This document shows positions 41,448 through 49,761 of a stretch of DNA of 64,000 nt, one piece after another. The stretch's first letter is position 1. Each line of letters starts with the position of its first letter. The notes beneath the pieces are model-generated. The model did no database searches. It saw only the letters and a list, made by a program, of their open reading frames with translations, and had not been told where the DNA came from. The translations under genes and the position numbers were made by a program. Source of the DNA: an uncultured Holophaga sp. (lineage in GTDB: Bacteria; Acidobacteriota; Holophagae; Holophagales; Holophagaceae); the NCBI RefSeq assembly GCF_963677305.1, contig NZ_OY781925.1:3252783-3316782 (forward strand). Reading direction: 5' to 3'.

Positions 41448-42748
41448 AGGTTCACCTGCGGAGCGGGGAGGATGAGATCGGCCACCCGCCTGGAGGTGGC
41501 CATTTCAAGGTCCTGGGGCACTTCCTGCCCAGTCGCCAGATAGCTCAGGGGACGCTTCACCCTCACCAGAGTGCTGAGAATGGGACCAAAGGTGCTGGTT
41601 TCGTCCAGTTTCGTGAAGATGATGCGCCCCGGTCGGAGGGGCTCGAAGCGCTGGGCCAGATCGGCCAGGTCCTTGGGCTTGGTGGTGGCGGAGAGGACCA
41701 GGTGGGTCTCCACCTCCGGCAGCTCGTCCAGAAAGCGGCGCAGCTGACCCAGGGTCTCGGTGTCCTTGGGGTTGTGCCCAGGGGTGTCGATGAGCACCAG
41801 GGCCCGGTCCTGGTAGAAACGGATCGCACTGCGGAGATCCTCCACCGTGAGGGCCACATGGATGGGCACCTGGAGGATCTGGGCGTACTGCTGGAGCTGG
41901 TCAACGGCCGCCAGTCGGTAGGTGTCCAGGGTCAGGAGGGCGACCTTCTGGCGGAGTTCCATCTTGGCGTAGGCCGCCAGCTTGGCGATGGTGGTGGTCT
42001 TGCCCACCCCCGTGGGACCCACCAGAGCCGCAACACGCATCTTCCCCGGATCCAGCTGGATGGGAGCGGCCACCGGAATGAAGTTGGCGATCACCCGCCG
42101 CATGAAGAGCCGGGCCTTCTCGGGGTCCACCGTCTCGTCCCCGCACTGCTCCAGCAGGGAGCGCTGGGTGTACTCGCAGAGGCGCAGGGCGATGAAGGGG
42201 TCCACATCGTTGCCCACCAGGTCGCCGTAGAGTTCCAGCAGGCAGGGAGGGAGGTGAAGCTGGGACTGAGGCATCCCCTGCTTCTGGATCCGGCTGAGCA
42301 TGGCCTTGAGCTGGTCCAGCTCCCGCAGGATGGAGGAGTTGCGGCTCTCCTGCTCCTTGAGGGCCTCCACGGCCCCCTTGATCTCCAGAAGTTCCCGACG
42401 CAGAGGCTGGAGGTCCACCGGCGGAGGCGGTGGCGCAGGCGCGGGGCGGGCCACACTGGGCGGATCTGCGGGACGGGGTTCTGCGGGCCTGGGGGCGGGC
42501 CTTTCGGGAGCCGTTCGGCCGAGCAGCGGCGGCCTCAGCCCGTAGGTGTCCCCCACAGCCAACACAGGGGCGGCCACCGGTGCCGGGGCCAAGCCCTCAT
42601 CCACCGCGGCGGTCACTTCGATCCGTGTCTGTCCCGAGCCATCCTTCCGGGAGCGGGTCGAGAGAATGAAGGCCTCCTCCCCCATCTCCGCCTTGATGGT
42701 GTCCAGAGCCTCCTGCATGGAAGCGGCTTCAAAGGTCTTCACACGCAT
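41444..42748 (-). CDS. flhF: FlhF, SRP-type GTPase for flagellar placement
   Basis: 434 residues. Begins MRVKTFEAASMQEALDTIKAEMGEEAFILSTR, the FlhF B-domain start, followed by a Pro/Ala-rich linker (about 75-120). N and G domains: G1 ALVGPTGVGKTTTIAKLAAYA, LLTLDTYRLAAVDQLQQYA, and a G3 that reads IDTPGHNPKD where most FlhF have DTAGRS, TTKPKDL, and IFTKLDETSTFG. It recruits the first flagellar parts to the pole. With MglA/MglB this window holds two polarity systems. A 136-bp spacer separates it from flhA. Confidence 0.94.
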   Translation of the reverse strand: MRVKTFEAASMQEALDTIKAEMGEEAFILSTRSRKDGSGQTRIEVTAAVDEGLAPAPVAAPVLAVGDTYGLRPPLLGRTAPERPAPRPAEPRPADPPSVARPAPAPPPPPVDLQPLRRELLEIKGAVEALKEQESRNSSILRELDQLKAMLSRIQKQGMPQSQLHLPPCLLELYGDLVGNDVDPFIALRLCEYTQRSLLEQCGDETVDPEKARLFMRRVIANFIPVAAPIQLDPGKMRVAALVGPTGVGKTTTIAKLAAYAKMELRQKVALLTLDTYRLAAVDQLQQYAQILQVPIHVALTVEDLRSAIRFYQDRALVLIDTPGHNPKDTETLGQLRRFLDELPEVETHLVLSATTKPKDLADLAQRFEPLRPGRIIFTKLDETSTFGPILSTLVRVKRPLSYLATGQEVPQDLEMATSRRVADLILPAPQVNL

Positions 42749-42765
42749 GGTACACCGAAAGAAAA

Positions 42766-42875
42766 TTCAACCGCCAAAGCACAAGGCCCCGAAGAAACCA
42801 CCAGGAAAAGCAGACCAGGCATCGCCTCCCCTGCTTTTGAGTTTCCGGGTGCCCTTGGTGTCCTGGGGGTGGAAT
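42766..42875. repeat. Imperfect inverted repeat in the flhA-flhF spacer
   Basis: The spacer contains CCGCCAAAGCACAAGG (42771-42786) and, inverted, CCTTGGTGTCCTGGGGG (42853-42869). Both are versions of a CCRCCAAGGACACCAAGG-like word, in the style of dispersed intergenic repeats seen in many genomes. It lies within an otherwise tight operon. Promoter or mRNA-processing roles are possible but unproven. Confidence 0.45.
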
Positions 42876-42884
42876 CCATTTTTG

Positions 42885-44981
42885 TCATGACACCGTCCCC
42901 AGGTTCACGACCCGCACATCCACAGGGATCTCACTGTGGCTCAGGACGACCAAGTGGGGCATGACGCGCTCCAGGAGGCGACGGAGGTGGGGACGCACCA
43001 CCGGGTTGGTCAGGAGCACCGGCTGGGCGCCGGGCAGCAGCTGGGTGATGCCCTGGGTGATGCGGTTCAGGATCTCCTGGATGCGCCCGGGATCCAGGGC
43101 CAGGAAGCTCCCCCGGTCCGTGGTCTCGATCCCTCCCTGGAGGGCCTGCTCCAGGCCGGGATCCAGCACCAGCACCCCCAGCTCGTTGTTCTCGGAGAGA
43201 TGGGGGGTCGTGAGGGTCCGGCCCATGTGCTGCCGGACGTATTCGGTGAGCATGAGCGGATCGCGGGTGATGAGGGCCGCGTCCCCCGTCGCCTCCAGGA
43301 TACGGCCCAGGTCCCGGATGGAGACCCGCTCACGCAGAAGGTTCTGGAGCACCTTCTGGAGCATGCCCGTATTGACCACGGAGGGCACCAGCTCCTCCAC
43401 CAGCTTGGGAGACTGCTCCTTGAGGGTGTCCAGCAGCAGCTGGACCTCGGGACGCCCCAGGAGCTCGGGGGCCTGCTGTTTGACGAGTTCGGAGAGGTGG
43501 GTGGAGATGACAGTGGCCACATCCACCACGGTGTAGCCCATGAGCTGGGCCCGATCCTTCTGGCTCTCCTGGATCCAGTAGGCGGGCAGCCCGAAGGCCG
43601 GCTCGGTGGTGCCCAGCCCCTGGATCTCCTCGGAGGCGGTGCCGGGGTTCATGGCCAGGAACTGGCCCGGGACCACTTCGCTCCGCCCGATCTCCTCCCC
43701 CCGGAGCAGGACCCGATAGGCGTTGGCCGGAAGCTGGAGGTTGTCCCGGATGCGGATGGGCGGCACCACAATGCCCATGTCCTGGGCCATCTGGCGGCGG
43801 ATCCCCTTGATGCGCTCCAGCACGGTCCCCCCCTGGGCGGCGTCCAACAGAGGAATGAGCCCATACCCCACCTCCAGACCGAGGGGATCGACCTTGAGGA
43901 GAGACTCCACCTTCTCCGGTCCCTCAGCAGGCTTGAGCTTCTCCCGGGCATCCGCGGTGGCCTTGGCCTCGGCCTTCTGCTTCCCGAGTTTCCAGGCGGA
44001 GTAGGCCAGGATGCCGAAGATGATCCCCATGAACCAGAAGGGCAGCAGAGGCAGGCCGGGCACCGCTCCGAAGAGGAAGAGCACCACAGCGGCAATGCCC
44101 AGGGGGCGGTGATCGATACCCAACTGGGCCACGATCTGGGTGCCCAGGTTGAGGGACTGGCTGCCGCTGCGGGTGGTGAGGATGGCGCCACCCACGGAGA
44201 TGAGGAGGCTGGGGATGGCCGTCACCAGGCCGTCACCCACGGTCAGGAGGGTGAAGGTCTCCATGGCCTGCATCACAGGCACGTCGTACTTGATGATGCC
44301 GATGAGGATGCCCGCCACGATATTGACGGCCAGGATGATGAGGGCGGCCACGGCATCCCGCTGAGTGAACTTCACGGCACCGTCCATGGCGCCGTAGAAG
44401 CTGGCTTCCTCCTGCAGATCCTTCCGGCGGCGCCGGGCCTCCTGCTCATCGATGTAGCCCGCGTTGAGATCCGCATCGATGGCCATCTGCTTGCCAGGCA
44501 TGGCGTCCAGAGTGAAGCGGGCGGTCACCTCGGCGATGCGCCCGGCGCCATGGTTGATCACCAGGAACTGGATGGCCAGGAGGATGAGGAAGACCACCAG
44601 GCCGATGATGTAGCTGCCGCCCACCACGAACTGCCCGAAGGCCTGGATCATGTGTCCGGCGGCACCGGGCCCCTGCTCGCCTCCGTAGAGGAGGATGCGC
44701 CGGGTGGCTGCCACATTCAGGGAGAGCCGGAAGAGGGTGACGATCAGCAGCACCGAGGGGTAGGCGTTGAACTCCTGGGGCCTGGCCACATACATGCCCA
44801 CCACCAGGATCAGCAGGGACATGGTGATGTTGAAGACGATCAGGACGTCCAGGATGAAGGCCGGCAGGGGCAGGACCATCACCACCAGAACGATCAGGAC
44901 GAAGACCGGCGCAGCGAGGTCCACCCGCTTGTTGAGGCGGGAGACCAGGGGCAGCAATCGATCCAGGAAAGTCAGCATCAT
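42885..44981 (-). CDS. flhA: Flagellar export apparatus protein FlhA
   Basis: 698 residues from the ATG at 44981 (an adjacent ATG at 44978 is equally possible); the frame is open further upstream without family similarity. Eight TM segments in the N-terminal half (VFVLIVLVVMVLPLPAFILDVL, FNITMSLLILVVGMYV), the FHIPEP signature region RLSLNVAATRRILL and ARFTLDAMPGKQMAIDADLNAG, and a cytosolic domain (EVGYGLIPLLDAAQGG, ending PVDVRVVNLGTVS). Core of the type III secretion gate. First gene of the minus-strand flagellar group. Confidence 0.96.
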   Translation of the reverse strand: MMLTFLDRLLPLVSRLNKRVDLAAPVFVLIVLVVMVLPLPAFILDVLIVFNITMSLLILVVGMYVARPQEFNAYPSVLLIVTLFRLSLNVAATRRILLYGGEQGPGAAGHMIQAFGQFVVGGSYIIGLVVFLILLAIQFLVINHGAGRIAEVTARFTLDAMPGKQMAIDADLNAGYIDEQEARRRRKDLQEEASFYGAMDGAVKFTQRDAVAALIILAVNIVAGILIGIIKYDVPVMQAMETFTLLTVGDGLVTAIPSLLISVGGAILTTRSGSQSLNLGTQIVAQLGIDHRPLGIAAVVLFLFGAVPGLPLLPFWFMGIIFGILAYSAWKLGKQKAEAKATADAREKLKPAEGPEKVESLLKVDPLGLEVGYGLIPLLDAAQGGTVLERIKGIRRQMAQDMGIVVPPIRIRDNLQLPANAYRVLLRGEEIGRSEVVPGQFLAMNPGTASEEIQGLGTTEPAFGLPAYWIQESQKDRAQLMGYTVVDVATVISTHLSELVKQQAPELLGRPEVQLLLDTLKEQSPKLVEELVPSVVNTGMLQKVLQNLLRERVSIRDLGRILEATGDAALITRDPLMLTEYVRQHMGRTLTTPHLSENNELGVLVLDPGLEQALQGGIETTDRGSFLALDPGRIQEILNRITQGITQLLPGAQPVLLTNPVVRPHLRRLLERVMPHLVVLSHSEIPVDVRVVNLGTVS

Positions 44982-45082
44982 GACACCGTCCGGGACGGGG
45001 GCGAAAGGGATGCCACCCCCGCGACCGGAAAGCGCCTGGGAGCAGGCTCCCGAGTCTGGGGGCACCTGAGCGCAAAACCCCC

Positions 45083-45111
45083 TTAACCCCCCACCGGAAA
45101 AGGACTATGCT
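45083..45111 (+). promoter_or_regulatory. Possible promoter for cheY
   Basis: TTAACC (45083-45088), 17-bp spacer, TATGCT (45106-45111). The -35 agrees with the sigma-70 consensus at 4 of 6 positions, the -10 at 4 of 6. The cheY start is 42 bp further on. No sigma-28 or sigma-54 signature was seen. Confidence 0.35.
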
Positions 45112-45152
45112 GGAGGTCTGACCCGCCGCGATCCAGTCACGAGGAGGCACCA

Positions 45153-45509
45153 TTGAAGATCCTGGTTGTTGACGACTCTTCAACGATGCGCCGCATCATC
45201 ATCAACACCCTCTCCCGCATTGGCTACAGCGATGTGGTCGAGGGCGACAACGGCAAGACCGGTCTCGCCAAGCTGGCCCAGGGCGGTGTCGAGATGATCA
45301 TCACCGACTGGAACATGCCCGAGATGGATGGCCTTGAGTTCGTCCAGAACGTCCGCGGCCAGAACCCCAGCATCCCCATCCTGATGGTCACCACCAACGC
45401 CGCCAAGGAGGACATCGTCCAGGCCCTCCAGTCCGGCGTCAACAACTACGTGGTGAAGCCCTTCACCCCCGATACCCTCAAGGAGAAGATCGAGTCCCTC
45501 CTGGGCTGA
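45153..45509 (+). CDS. cheY: CheY-type single-domain response regulator
   Basis: 118 residues from a TTG at 45153 behind GAGGAGG. Receiver only: acidic pair in VVDDSSTMRRIIINTL, phospho-Asp in MIITDWNMPEMDGLEF, Thr in ILMVTTNAAKED, Lys in NYVVKPFTPDTLKEKI. This is the motor-type CheY sequence. It binds FliM when phosphorylated. Divergent from flhA, so it belongs with the flagellar locus. A terminator follows. Confidence 0.93.
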   Translation: MKILVVDDSSTMRRIIINTLSRIGYSDVVEGDNGKTGLAKLAQGGVEMIITDWNMPEMDGLEFVQNVRGQNPSIPILMVTTNAAKEDIVQALQSGVNNYVVKPFTPDTLKEKIESLLG

Positions 45510-45534
45510 TCCCATCGGCGGCAAGTGCTTTCTG

Positions 45535-45562
45535 AAAGGAGCCGCATGCGGCTCCTTTTTTC
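45535..45562 (+). terminator. Terminator after cheY
   Basis: AAAGGAGCCGC / GCGGCTCCTTT stem with a minimal loop, followed by TTTTTC, 26 bp past the cheY stop. Its T run ends just before the RBS of the next gene. Confidence 0.88.
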
Positions 45563-45575
45563 TCCCGGGGGGAGG

Positions 45576-46802
45576 ATGTCCGCGTTCCGCGCACTCAGAC
45601 ACCGCGACTTCAGCATCTACTTCTCGGGGCAGCTCGTCTCCCTGATCGGGACCTGGATGCAGAACATCGCCCTCGGCTGGTGGGTCTACCGGTTGACGGA
45701 CAAGGTCTCCCTCCTGGGGCTCGTCATGTTCGCCGCGCAGGCCCCTACCGTCCTCCTTTCCCCCCTGGGGGGCCTGGTGGCTGACCGGGTGCCTGCCCGT
45801 ACCCTGCTTCTGATCACCCAGAGCGCCTACCTCGTCCAGGCCCTGGCCCTAACCGCCCTGGCCTTCTCCGGCACCCCCTCCATGGCCTTGATCCTCGGCC
45901 TGGCTATCCTCTCGGGGGTCATCACCGCCTTTGACCTGCCGGGGCGCCAGGTCCTGGTGGCCGAGGTGGTCGATACCGAGACCCTCCCCAACGCCATCGC
46001 CCTCCAGAGCGCCATCTTCCATGGAAGCCGGGTCGTGGGGCCCTTCCTCGCCCTCCACATCGTCCAGCTCAGCAGCGAGGGCTGGTGCTTCCTGGTCAAT
46101 GCCATCAGCTACCTGGCCAGCCTGCTGGCCCTGGCCCTTCTCCGGACCCGCTACCGCCCGGAGAGCACCATGCGGCCCCGGCCCCTCGTCCAGCTCTCCG
46201 AAGGGCTCCGTTTCATCTGGGGGCAAGCCTCTATCCGCCACCTCATGGGCCTCCTCGCCCTGGTGGTCGGTCTGGGCATGCCCTTCACCACCATGCTCCC
46301 AGCCCTGGCCCAGGGCGTCCTGCACATCGATGCCCGGGGACTGGGCTGGCTGGTGGTCTGTTCCGGTGTGGGAGCCACGGCCGGCGCCATGCTCCTGGCC
46401 ACCCGCAAACGCCCCCAGGGACTGGACCGGATCATCCTGGCCGCCGCGCTCTTCTTCGCCCTCTCCCTGGCCGCCTTCGCCCAGGTCCGCACCCTCCTGC
46501 CCGCCATGCTCCTGCTGCCGCTCGCCAGCTTCGGCCTGGTGGCCTTCAACACGGCCACCAACACCCTGATCCAGGTGCTGACCCCGGCGGCCATGCGTGG
46601 CCGGATCACGGCGCTCTACAGCATGATCTTCATGAGCGCCATGCCCCTGGGGATCCTGGGGACAGGCTTCATCGCCCAGCGGATCGGACTCCCCCACACC
46701 CTGGTCCTGGGGGCAGCGGGCTGCCTGCTCGGGGCCATCCTCTTCGCCCTGCTCCTCCCGAAACAGCCCCAGCCCCTGCCGGAGACCAACCTCCCTGCCT
46801 GA
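45576..46802 (+). CDS. MFS transporter (EntS/DUF894-like)
   Basis: 408 residues from the ATG at 45576; earlier in-frame starts overlap the cheY terminator. Twelve hydrophobic segments. N-terminus MSAFRALRHRDFSIYFSGQLVSLIGTWMQNIALGWWVYRLT and loop motif GGLVADRVPARTLLLIT are typical of the EntS-like MFS_3 branch; FDLPGRQVLVAEVV and HGSRVVGPFLA follow the family. Proton-coupled exporter, substrate unknown. The next gene lies 35 bp downstream on the same strand. Confidence 0.88.
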   Translation: MSAFRALRHRDFSIYFSGQLVSLIGTWMQNIALGWWVYRLTDKVSLLGLVMFAAQAPTVLLSPLGGLVADRVPARTLLLITQSAYLVQALALTALAFSGTPSMALILGLAILSGVITAFDLPGRQVLVAEVVDTETLPNAIALQSAIFHGSRVVGPFLALHIVQLSSEGWCFLVNAISYLASLLALALLRTRYRPESTMRPRPLVQLSEGLRFIWGQASIRHLMGLLALVVGLGMPFTTMLPALAQGVLHIDARGLGWLVVCSGVGATAGAMLLATRKRPQGLDRIILAAALFFALSLAAFAQVRTLLPAMLLLPLASFGLVAFNTATNTLIQVLTPAAMRGRITALYSMIFMSAMPLGILGTGFIAQRIGLPHTLVLGAAGCLLGAILFALLLPKQPQPLPETNLPA

Positions 46803-46837
46803 AACGGAGCGGCCCCATACTGGAGCGAGGAGGCACC

Positions 46838-47410
46838 TTGAAGCAATCCGCACCCCACGTCGACATCGCCGTGGTCGATACCGAGACCACCGGACTCTAC
46901 CCTTCCCATGACCGCATCGTGGAGATCGCCATCATCCTGGTGAGGGCGGACCGGGAGAGCGGCAGGGTCCAGGAGGAACTGGGCCGCTACGAGGCTCTGC
47001 AGGATCCGGGCTTTCCCATGCCCTCCATGGCCTATTCGGTGCATGGCATCAGTGATGCGATGGTGCGGGGGCAGAGCATCCAGACCAAGGCCGTAGAGGA
47101 GCTGCTGGGCCGCGCCCAGCTGCTGGTGGCCCACAACTGCGGATTCGACAAGGGGTTCGTCTCCCAGGTGATGCCCTCCAGCGCGGAGCTGACCTGGGCA
47201 TGCTCCTGCCGGGGCGTCCCCTGGCGCAAACACTTCCCGGTGGACTCCGCCAGGCTGCAACACCTGGCCGAGGTCCTTGCGGTCCCCAAGGGCACCGCCC
47301 ACCGGGCCATGGGCGATGTCGAGACCACCCTGAACCTGCTGGGCACCGAGCTGCCCGGCCTGGGCATCACCGCCCTGGGGCACCTCATCCGCAGAAAGCT
47401 CACGATGTAA
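46838..47410 (+). CDS. DnaQ-like 3'-5' exonuclease (DEDDh)
   Basis: 190 residues from a TTG at 46838 behind GAGGAGG. Exo I VVDTETTGLYPSHDRIVEIAI (Asp, Glu), Exo II LLVAHNCGFDKGFVSQ (Asp), Exo III with His and Asp in GTAHRAMGDVETTLNLL. It matches the DNA polymerase III epsilon-type exonuclease fold but is a stand-alone protein, probably in repair or nucleotide turnover rather than replication. Cys residues in WACSCRGVPWR are unusual. Confidence 0.9.
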   Translation: MKQSAPHVDIAVVDTETTGLYPSHDRIVEIAIILVRADRESGRVQEELGRYEALQDPGFPMPSMAYSVHGISDAMVRGQSIQTKAVEELLGRAQLLVAHNCGFDKGFVSQVMPSSAELTWACSCRGVPWRKHFPVDSARLQHLAEVLAVPKGTAHRAMGDVETTLNLLGTELPGLGITALGHLIRRKLTM

Positions 47411-47485
47411 CACCCTTTTCACAGCAGAGGACCGACCCGGGCCCCACCCTGGGCATGGAGCAGGCTCTCTGGAGAGGAGGGTTCC

Positions 47486-47620
47486 GTGCATCGGCCCCAT
47501 TTCCACCCCCACCCCTTCCCATGGTGCCTGCGGCACGAGCACCTTGTGGAGCTCATTCTGATCCTGACAGGCGCCTTGGCTGCCCTGATGCTATTCCACT
47601 CCACGGGCATGCTGCATTGA
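47486..47620 (+). CDS. Small His-rich membrane protein (44 aa)
   Basis: GTG start behind GGAGAGGAGGG with 6-bp spacing. The product has a His-rich N-terminus (HRPHFHPHPFPWCLRHEH) and one hydrophobic helix (LVELILILTGALAALMLF), ending STGMLH. It fills most of the 264-bp gap between the exonuclease and acetyltransferase genes. Not recognised; the good RBS and membrane segment are the only support. It could be a chance frame in GC-rich DNA. Confidence 0.42.
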   Translation: MHRPHFHPHPFPWCLRHEHLVELILILTGALAALMLFHSTGMLH

Positions 47621-47674
47621 CCTGCCACCGGGTGGCCAGGGGCATCGTATCATGAGGGTTACAGGAGGTCTCCC

Positions 47675-48169
47675 TTGATCCGCCCCGCCACACCCGCCGA
47701 TGCCGCCGCCCTGGCCAGCATCTACAATCCCTACATCACCGACACCGTCATCACCTTCGAAGAGGAGGCGGTGGATGCAGCTGAGATGGAGGCGCGGATC
47801 CGGAAGATCAGCCAGACCTACCCCTTCATCGTCTGGGAGGAGGAAGGTCAGGTACTCGGTTATGCCTACGCCTCGTCCTGGCGCACTCGGCACGCCTACC
47901 GTTTCGCCGTGGAAACAACGGTTTACGTGGACCAGGCCCACTTCCGCAAAGGGTTGGGCGAGAGGCTCTACCGTGAGCTCGTCATCCAGATGCGCCAGTT
48001 CGGGTTCCACTCCGCCCTGGGCTGCCTCGCCCTGCCCAACCCCCCCAGCGAAGCCCTCCACGAAAAGCTGGGTTTCCGGAAGGTCGCCCACATGAAAGAG
48101 GCAGGCCGGAAGTTCGAGCAGTGGGTGGATGTGGGCTTCTGGGAGCTGCTTCTGGACCGCGAAAGCTGA
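47675..48169 (+). CDS. GNAT N-acetyltransferase (phosphinothricin/L-amino-acid type)
   Basis: 164 residues from a TTG at 47675 behind ACAGGAGG. Begins IRPATPADAAALASIYNPYITDTVITFEEE, as in the Pat/MnaT/YncA branch. Then GYAYASSWRTRHAYRFAVETTVYVDQAHFRKGLGERLYREL, with the acetyl-CoA-binding segment HFRKGLGERL, and LHEKLGFRKVAHMKEAGRKFEQW. It acetylates the alpha-amino group of small amino-acid analogues (methionine sulfone/sulfoximine, phosphinothricin). Terminator follows directly. Confidence 0.92.
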   Translation: MIRPATPADAAALASIYNPYITDTVITFEEEAVDAAEMEARIRKISQTYPFIVWEEEGQVLGYAYASSWRTRHAYRFAVETTVYVDQAHFRKGLGERLYRELVIQMRQFGFHSALGCLALPNPPSEALHEKLGFRKVAHMKEAGRKFEQWVDVGFWELLLDRES

Positions 48170-48170
48170 A

Positions 48171-48202
48171 AACAAAAGGGCCGCAGAAGCGGCCCTTTTG
48201 TT
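48171..48202. terminator. Bidirectional terminator between acetyltransferase and CoA-transferase genes
   Basis: 14-bp perfect stem AACAAAAGGGCCGC / GCGGCCCTTTTGTT with an AGAA loop and A/T runs on both flanks; sits between two convergent genes. Confidence 0.92.
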
Positions 48203-48219
48203 TCCTGCGAAGGCAGATC

Positions 48220-48888
48220 TTACAGCTCGACCACGCGGCAGTCGGTGTCCACCACCACGTCGGCGCCGGTGCTCTCGACCACGAACTCGGGGGTGTAGGG
48301 GGCGAAGACTTCCTTGAGGTGGAAGCGGTCACCCACGACCTCGAAGAGGCCGAGGTCGGTGACCACATAGTTCACCTCGCGGGCGGCGGTCAGGGGCAGA
48401 GTGCAGCGGCGCTTCATGCGGGAGGCACCGGAGGGCTCGAAGTGCAGGGTGGCGGCGATCACCACGCGGGCACCGCAGACCAGGTCCATGGCACCGCCCA
48501 TGCCGGGCACCATCTTGCCGGGCACCTTGTAGTTGGCCAGGTTGCCCTCCTGGTCGACCTCGAGTACGCCCAGGACGGTGTAGTCCACGTGGCCACCCCG
48601 GATGATGCCGAAGCTGGTGCAGCTGTCGAAGTAGCAGCCACCGGTGAGGCAGGTGACGGGCTGACCGCCGGCGTTCACCACATCCCAGTTGACATCCTCG
48701 GCGGCGGGAGCGGGACCGAGGCCCATCATGCCGTTCTCGGACTGGAGGATGATGGTCACGTCCTCAGGGACGTAGTTGCCCACCAGCGTGGGGAGGCCGA
48801 TGCCCAGGTTGACCACGTCCCCGTTGTGGAACATGCGGGCGATGCGCTTGGCGATATTGTCCTTGTTGGCAACGTATTCCATGGCCAT
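48220..48888 (-). CDS. atoA: CoA-transferase subunit B (acetoacetate/butyrate type)
   Basis: 222 residues. Family I CoA-transferase beta subunit: IAKRIARMFHNGDVVNLGIGLPTLV, catalytic Glu in QSENGMMGLGP, GGCYFDSCTSFGIIRGGHVDYTVLG, and MGGAMDLVCGARVVIAA. With subunit A it moves CoA between acyl-CoA and acetoacetate or acetate/butyrate. The lysine-fermentation pathway ends with such an exchange, so it may work with the kam genes about 10 kb away. 4 bp after subunit A. Confidence 0.92.
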   Translation of the reverse strand: MAMEYVANKDNIAKRIARMFHNGDVVNLGIGLPTLVGNYVPEDVTIILQSENGMMGLGPAPAAEDVNWDVVNAGGQPVTCLTGGCYFDSCTSFGIIRGGHVDYTVLGVLEVDQEGNLANYKVPGKMVPGMGGAMDLVCGARVVIAATLHFEPSGASRMKRRCTLPLTAAREVNYVVTDLGLFEVVGDRFHLKEVFAPYTPEFVVESTGADVVVDTDCRVVEL

Positions 48889-48892
48889 CCCC

Positions 48893-49576
48893 CTACTGTT
48901 CCAGCCGCGTGGCTTTGACGATGCAGTCCACGAAGATCGAAGGCGTCTGGACCTCGTTGGGGTCGATCTCGCCGATCTCCACCAGCTCCTCGACCTCTGC
49001 GATCACGAGCTTGGCAGCGGTGGCCATCATGGGGTTGAAGTTGCGGGCATTGCCGGCGTAGACCAGGTTACCGGCCTTGTCGCCCTTCTTGGCCTTGATG
49101 AGGGCCACATCGGCCCCGATGCCCATCTCCAGGAGGTAGGCGCGGCCGTCGACGGTGATGATCTGCTTGCCGTCCTGGACCTCAGTGCCCACACCGGTGG
49201 GGGTCAGGAAACCGGCCAGACCGGCACCGAAGGAACGGATCTTCTCGGCCAGGGTGCCCTGGGGCACCAGTTCGACCTCGGTCTCCCCGGCGTTCATCTG
49301 GCGCTGGATCTCGACATTCAGGCCGATGTGGGTGGCAATGACCTTGCTGAAGGCCTTGTCGATGACCAGGTGGCCCACGCCGGTGATCTGCCCGGCCTTG
49401 TTGTGCACACCACAGTCATTGCAGATCAGGGTCAGGCCCTTGGTGCCCTTGGCCTTGAGGGCCTCGATGACACTGTGGGGGGAACCGGAGGCCATGAAGC
49501 CACCGACCATGACCTTATCCCCTTCCTTGACCTTCGCGGCAGCCTCGGCCGCAGAAATGATGGGTTTCTCTATCAC
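48893..49576 (-). CDS. atoD: CoA-transferase subunit A (acetoacetate/butyrate type)
   Basis: 227 residues. Alpha-subunit motifs: EGDKVMVGGFMASGSPHSVIEAL, LTLICNDCGVHNKAGQITGVGHLVIDKAF, ATHIGLNVEIQRQMNAGETEVELVPQGTLAEKIR, GFLTPTGVGTEVQDGKQIITVDGRAYLLE. Heteromer with the next gene; first of a two-gene operon. A 185-bp gap to the peptidase gene upstream holds no gene. Exact acyl preference is not readable. Confidence 0.92.
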   Translation of the reverse strand: MIEKPIISAAEAAAKVKEGDKVMVGGFMASGSPHSVIEALKAKGTKGLTLICNDCGVHNKAGQITGVGHLVIDKAFSKVIATHIGLNVEIQRQMNAGETEVELVPQGTLAEKIRSFGAGLAGFLTPTGVGTEVQDGKQIITVDGRAYLLEMGIGADVALIKAKKGDKAGNLVYAGNARNFNPMMATAAKLVIAEVEELVEIGEIDPNEVQTPSIFVDCIVKATRLEQ

Positions 49577-49761
49577 TAGACCCTCCTGATTGAGCGCATG
49601 GAAATCCGCGGGAAACTGACCCGCACTTCGATGAAACTCGCCTGGGGACGGAAGGGGACTGCGCGCACCGCAGAGCCGGGCTTGCCGCCCTCACTATCCT
49701 AGCCATGAATCCCTTCCGTCGGCGACGAAAGATCGGGCTGGATAAAGAAAATTTGTAACCC

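Noticed and set aside
42936..45086. Long plus-strand frame antisense to flhA
   Set aside because: Codon-bias shadow; the flhA frame carries all motifs.
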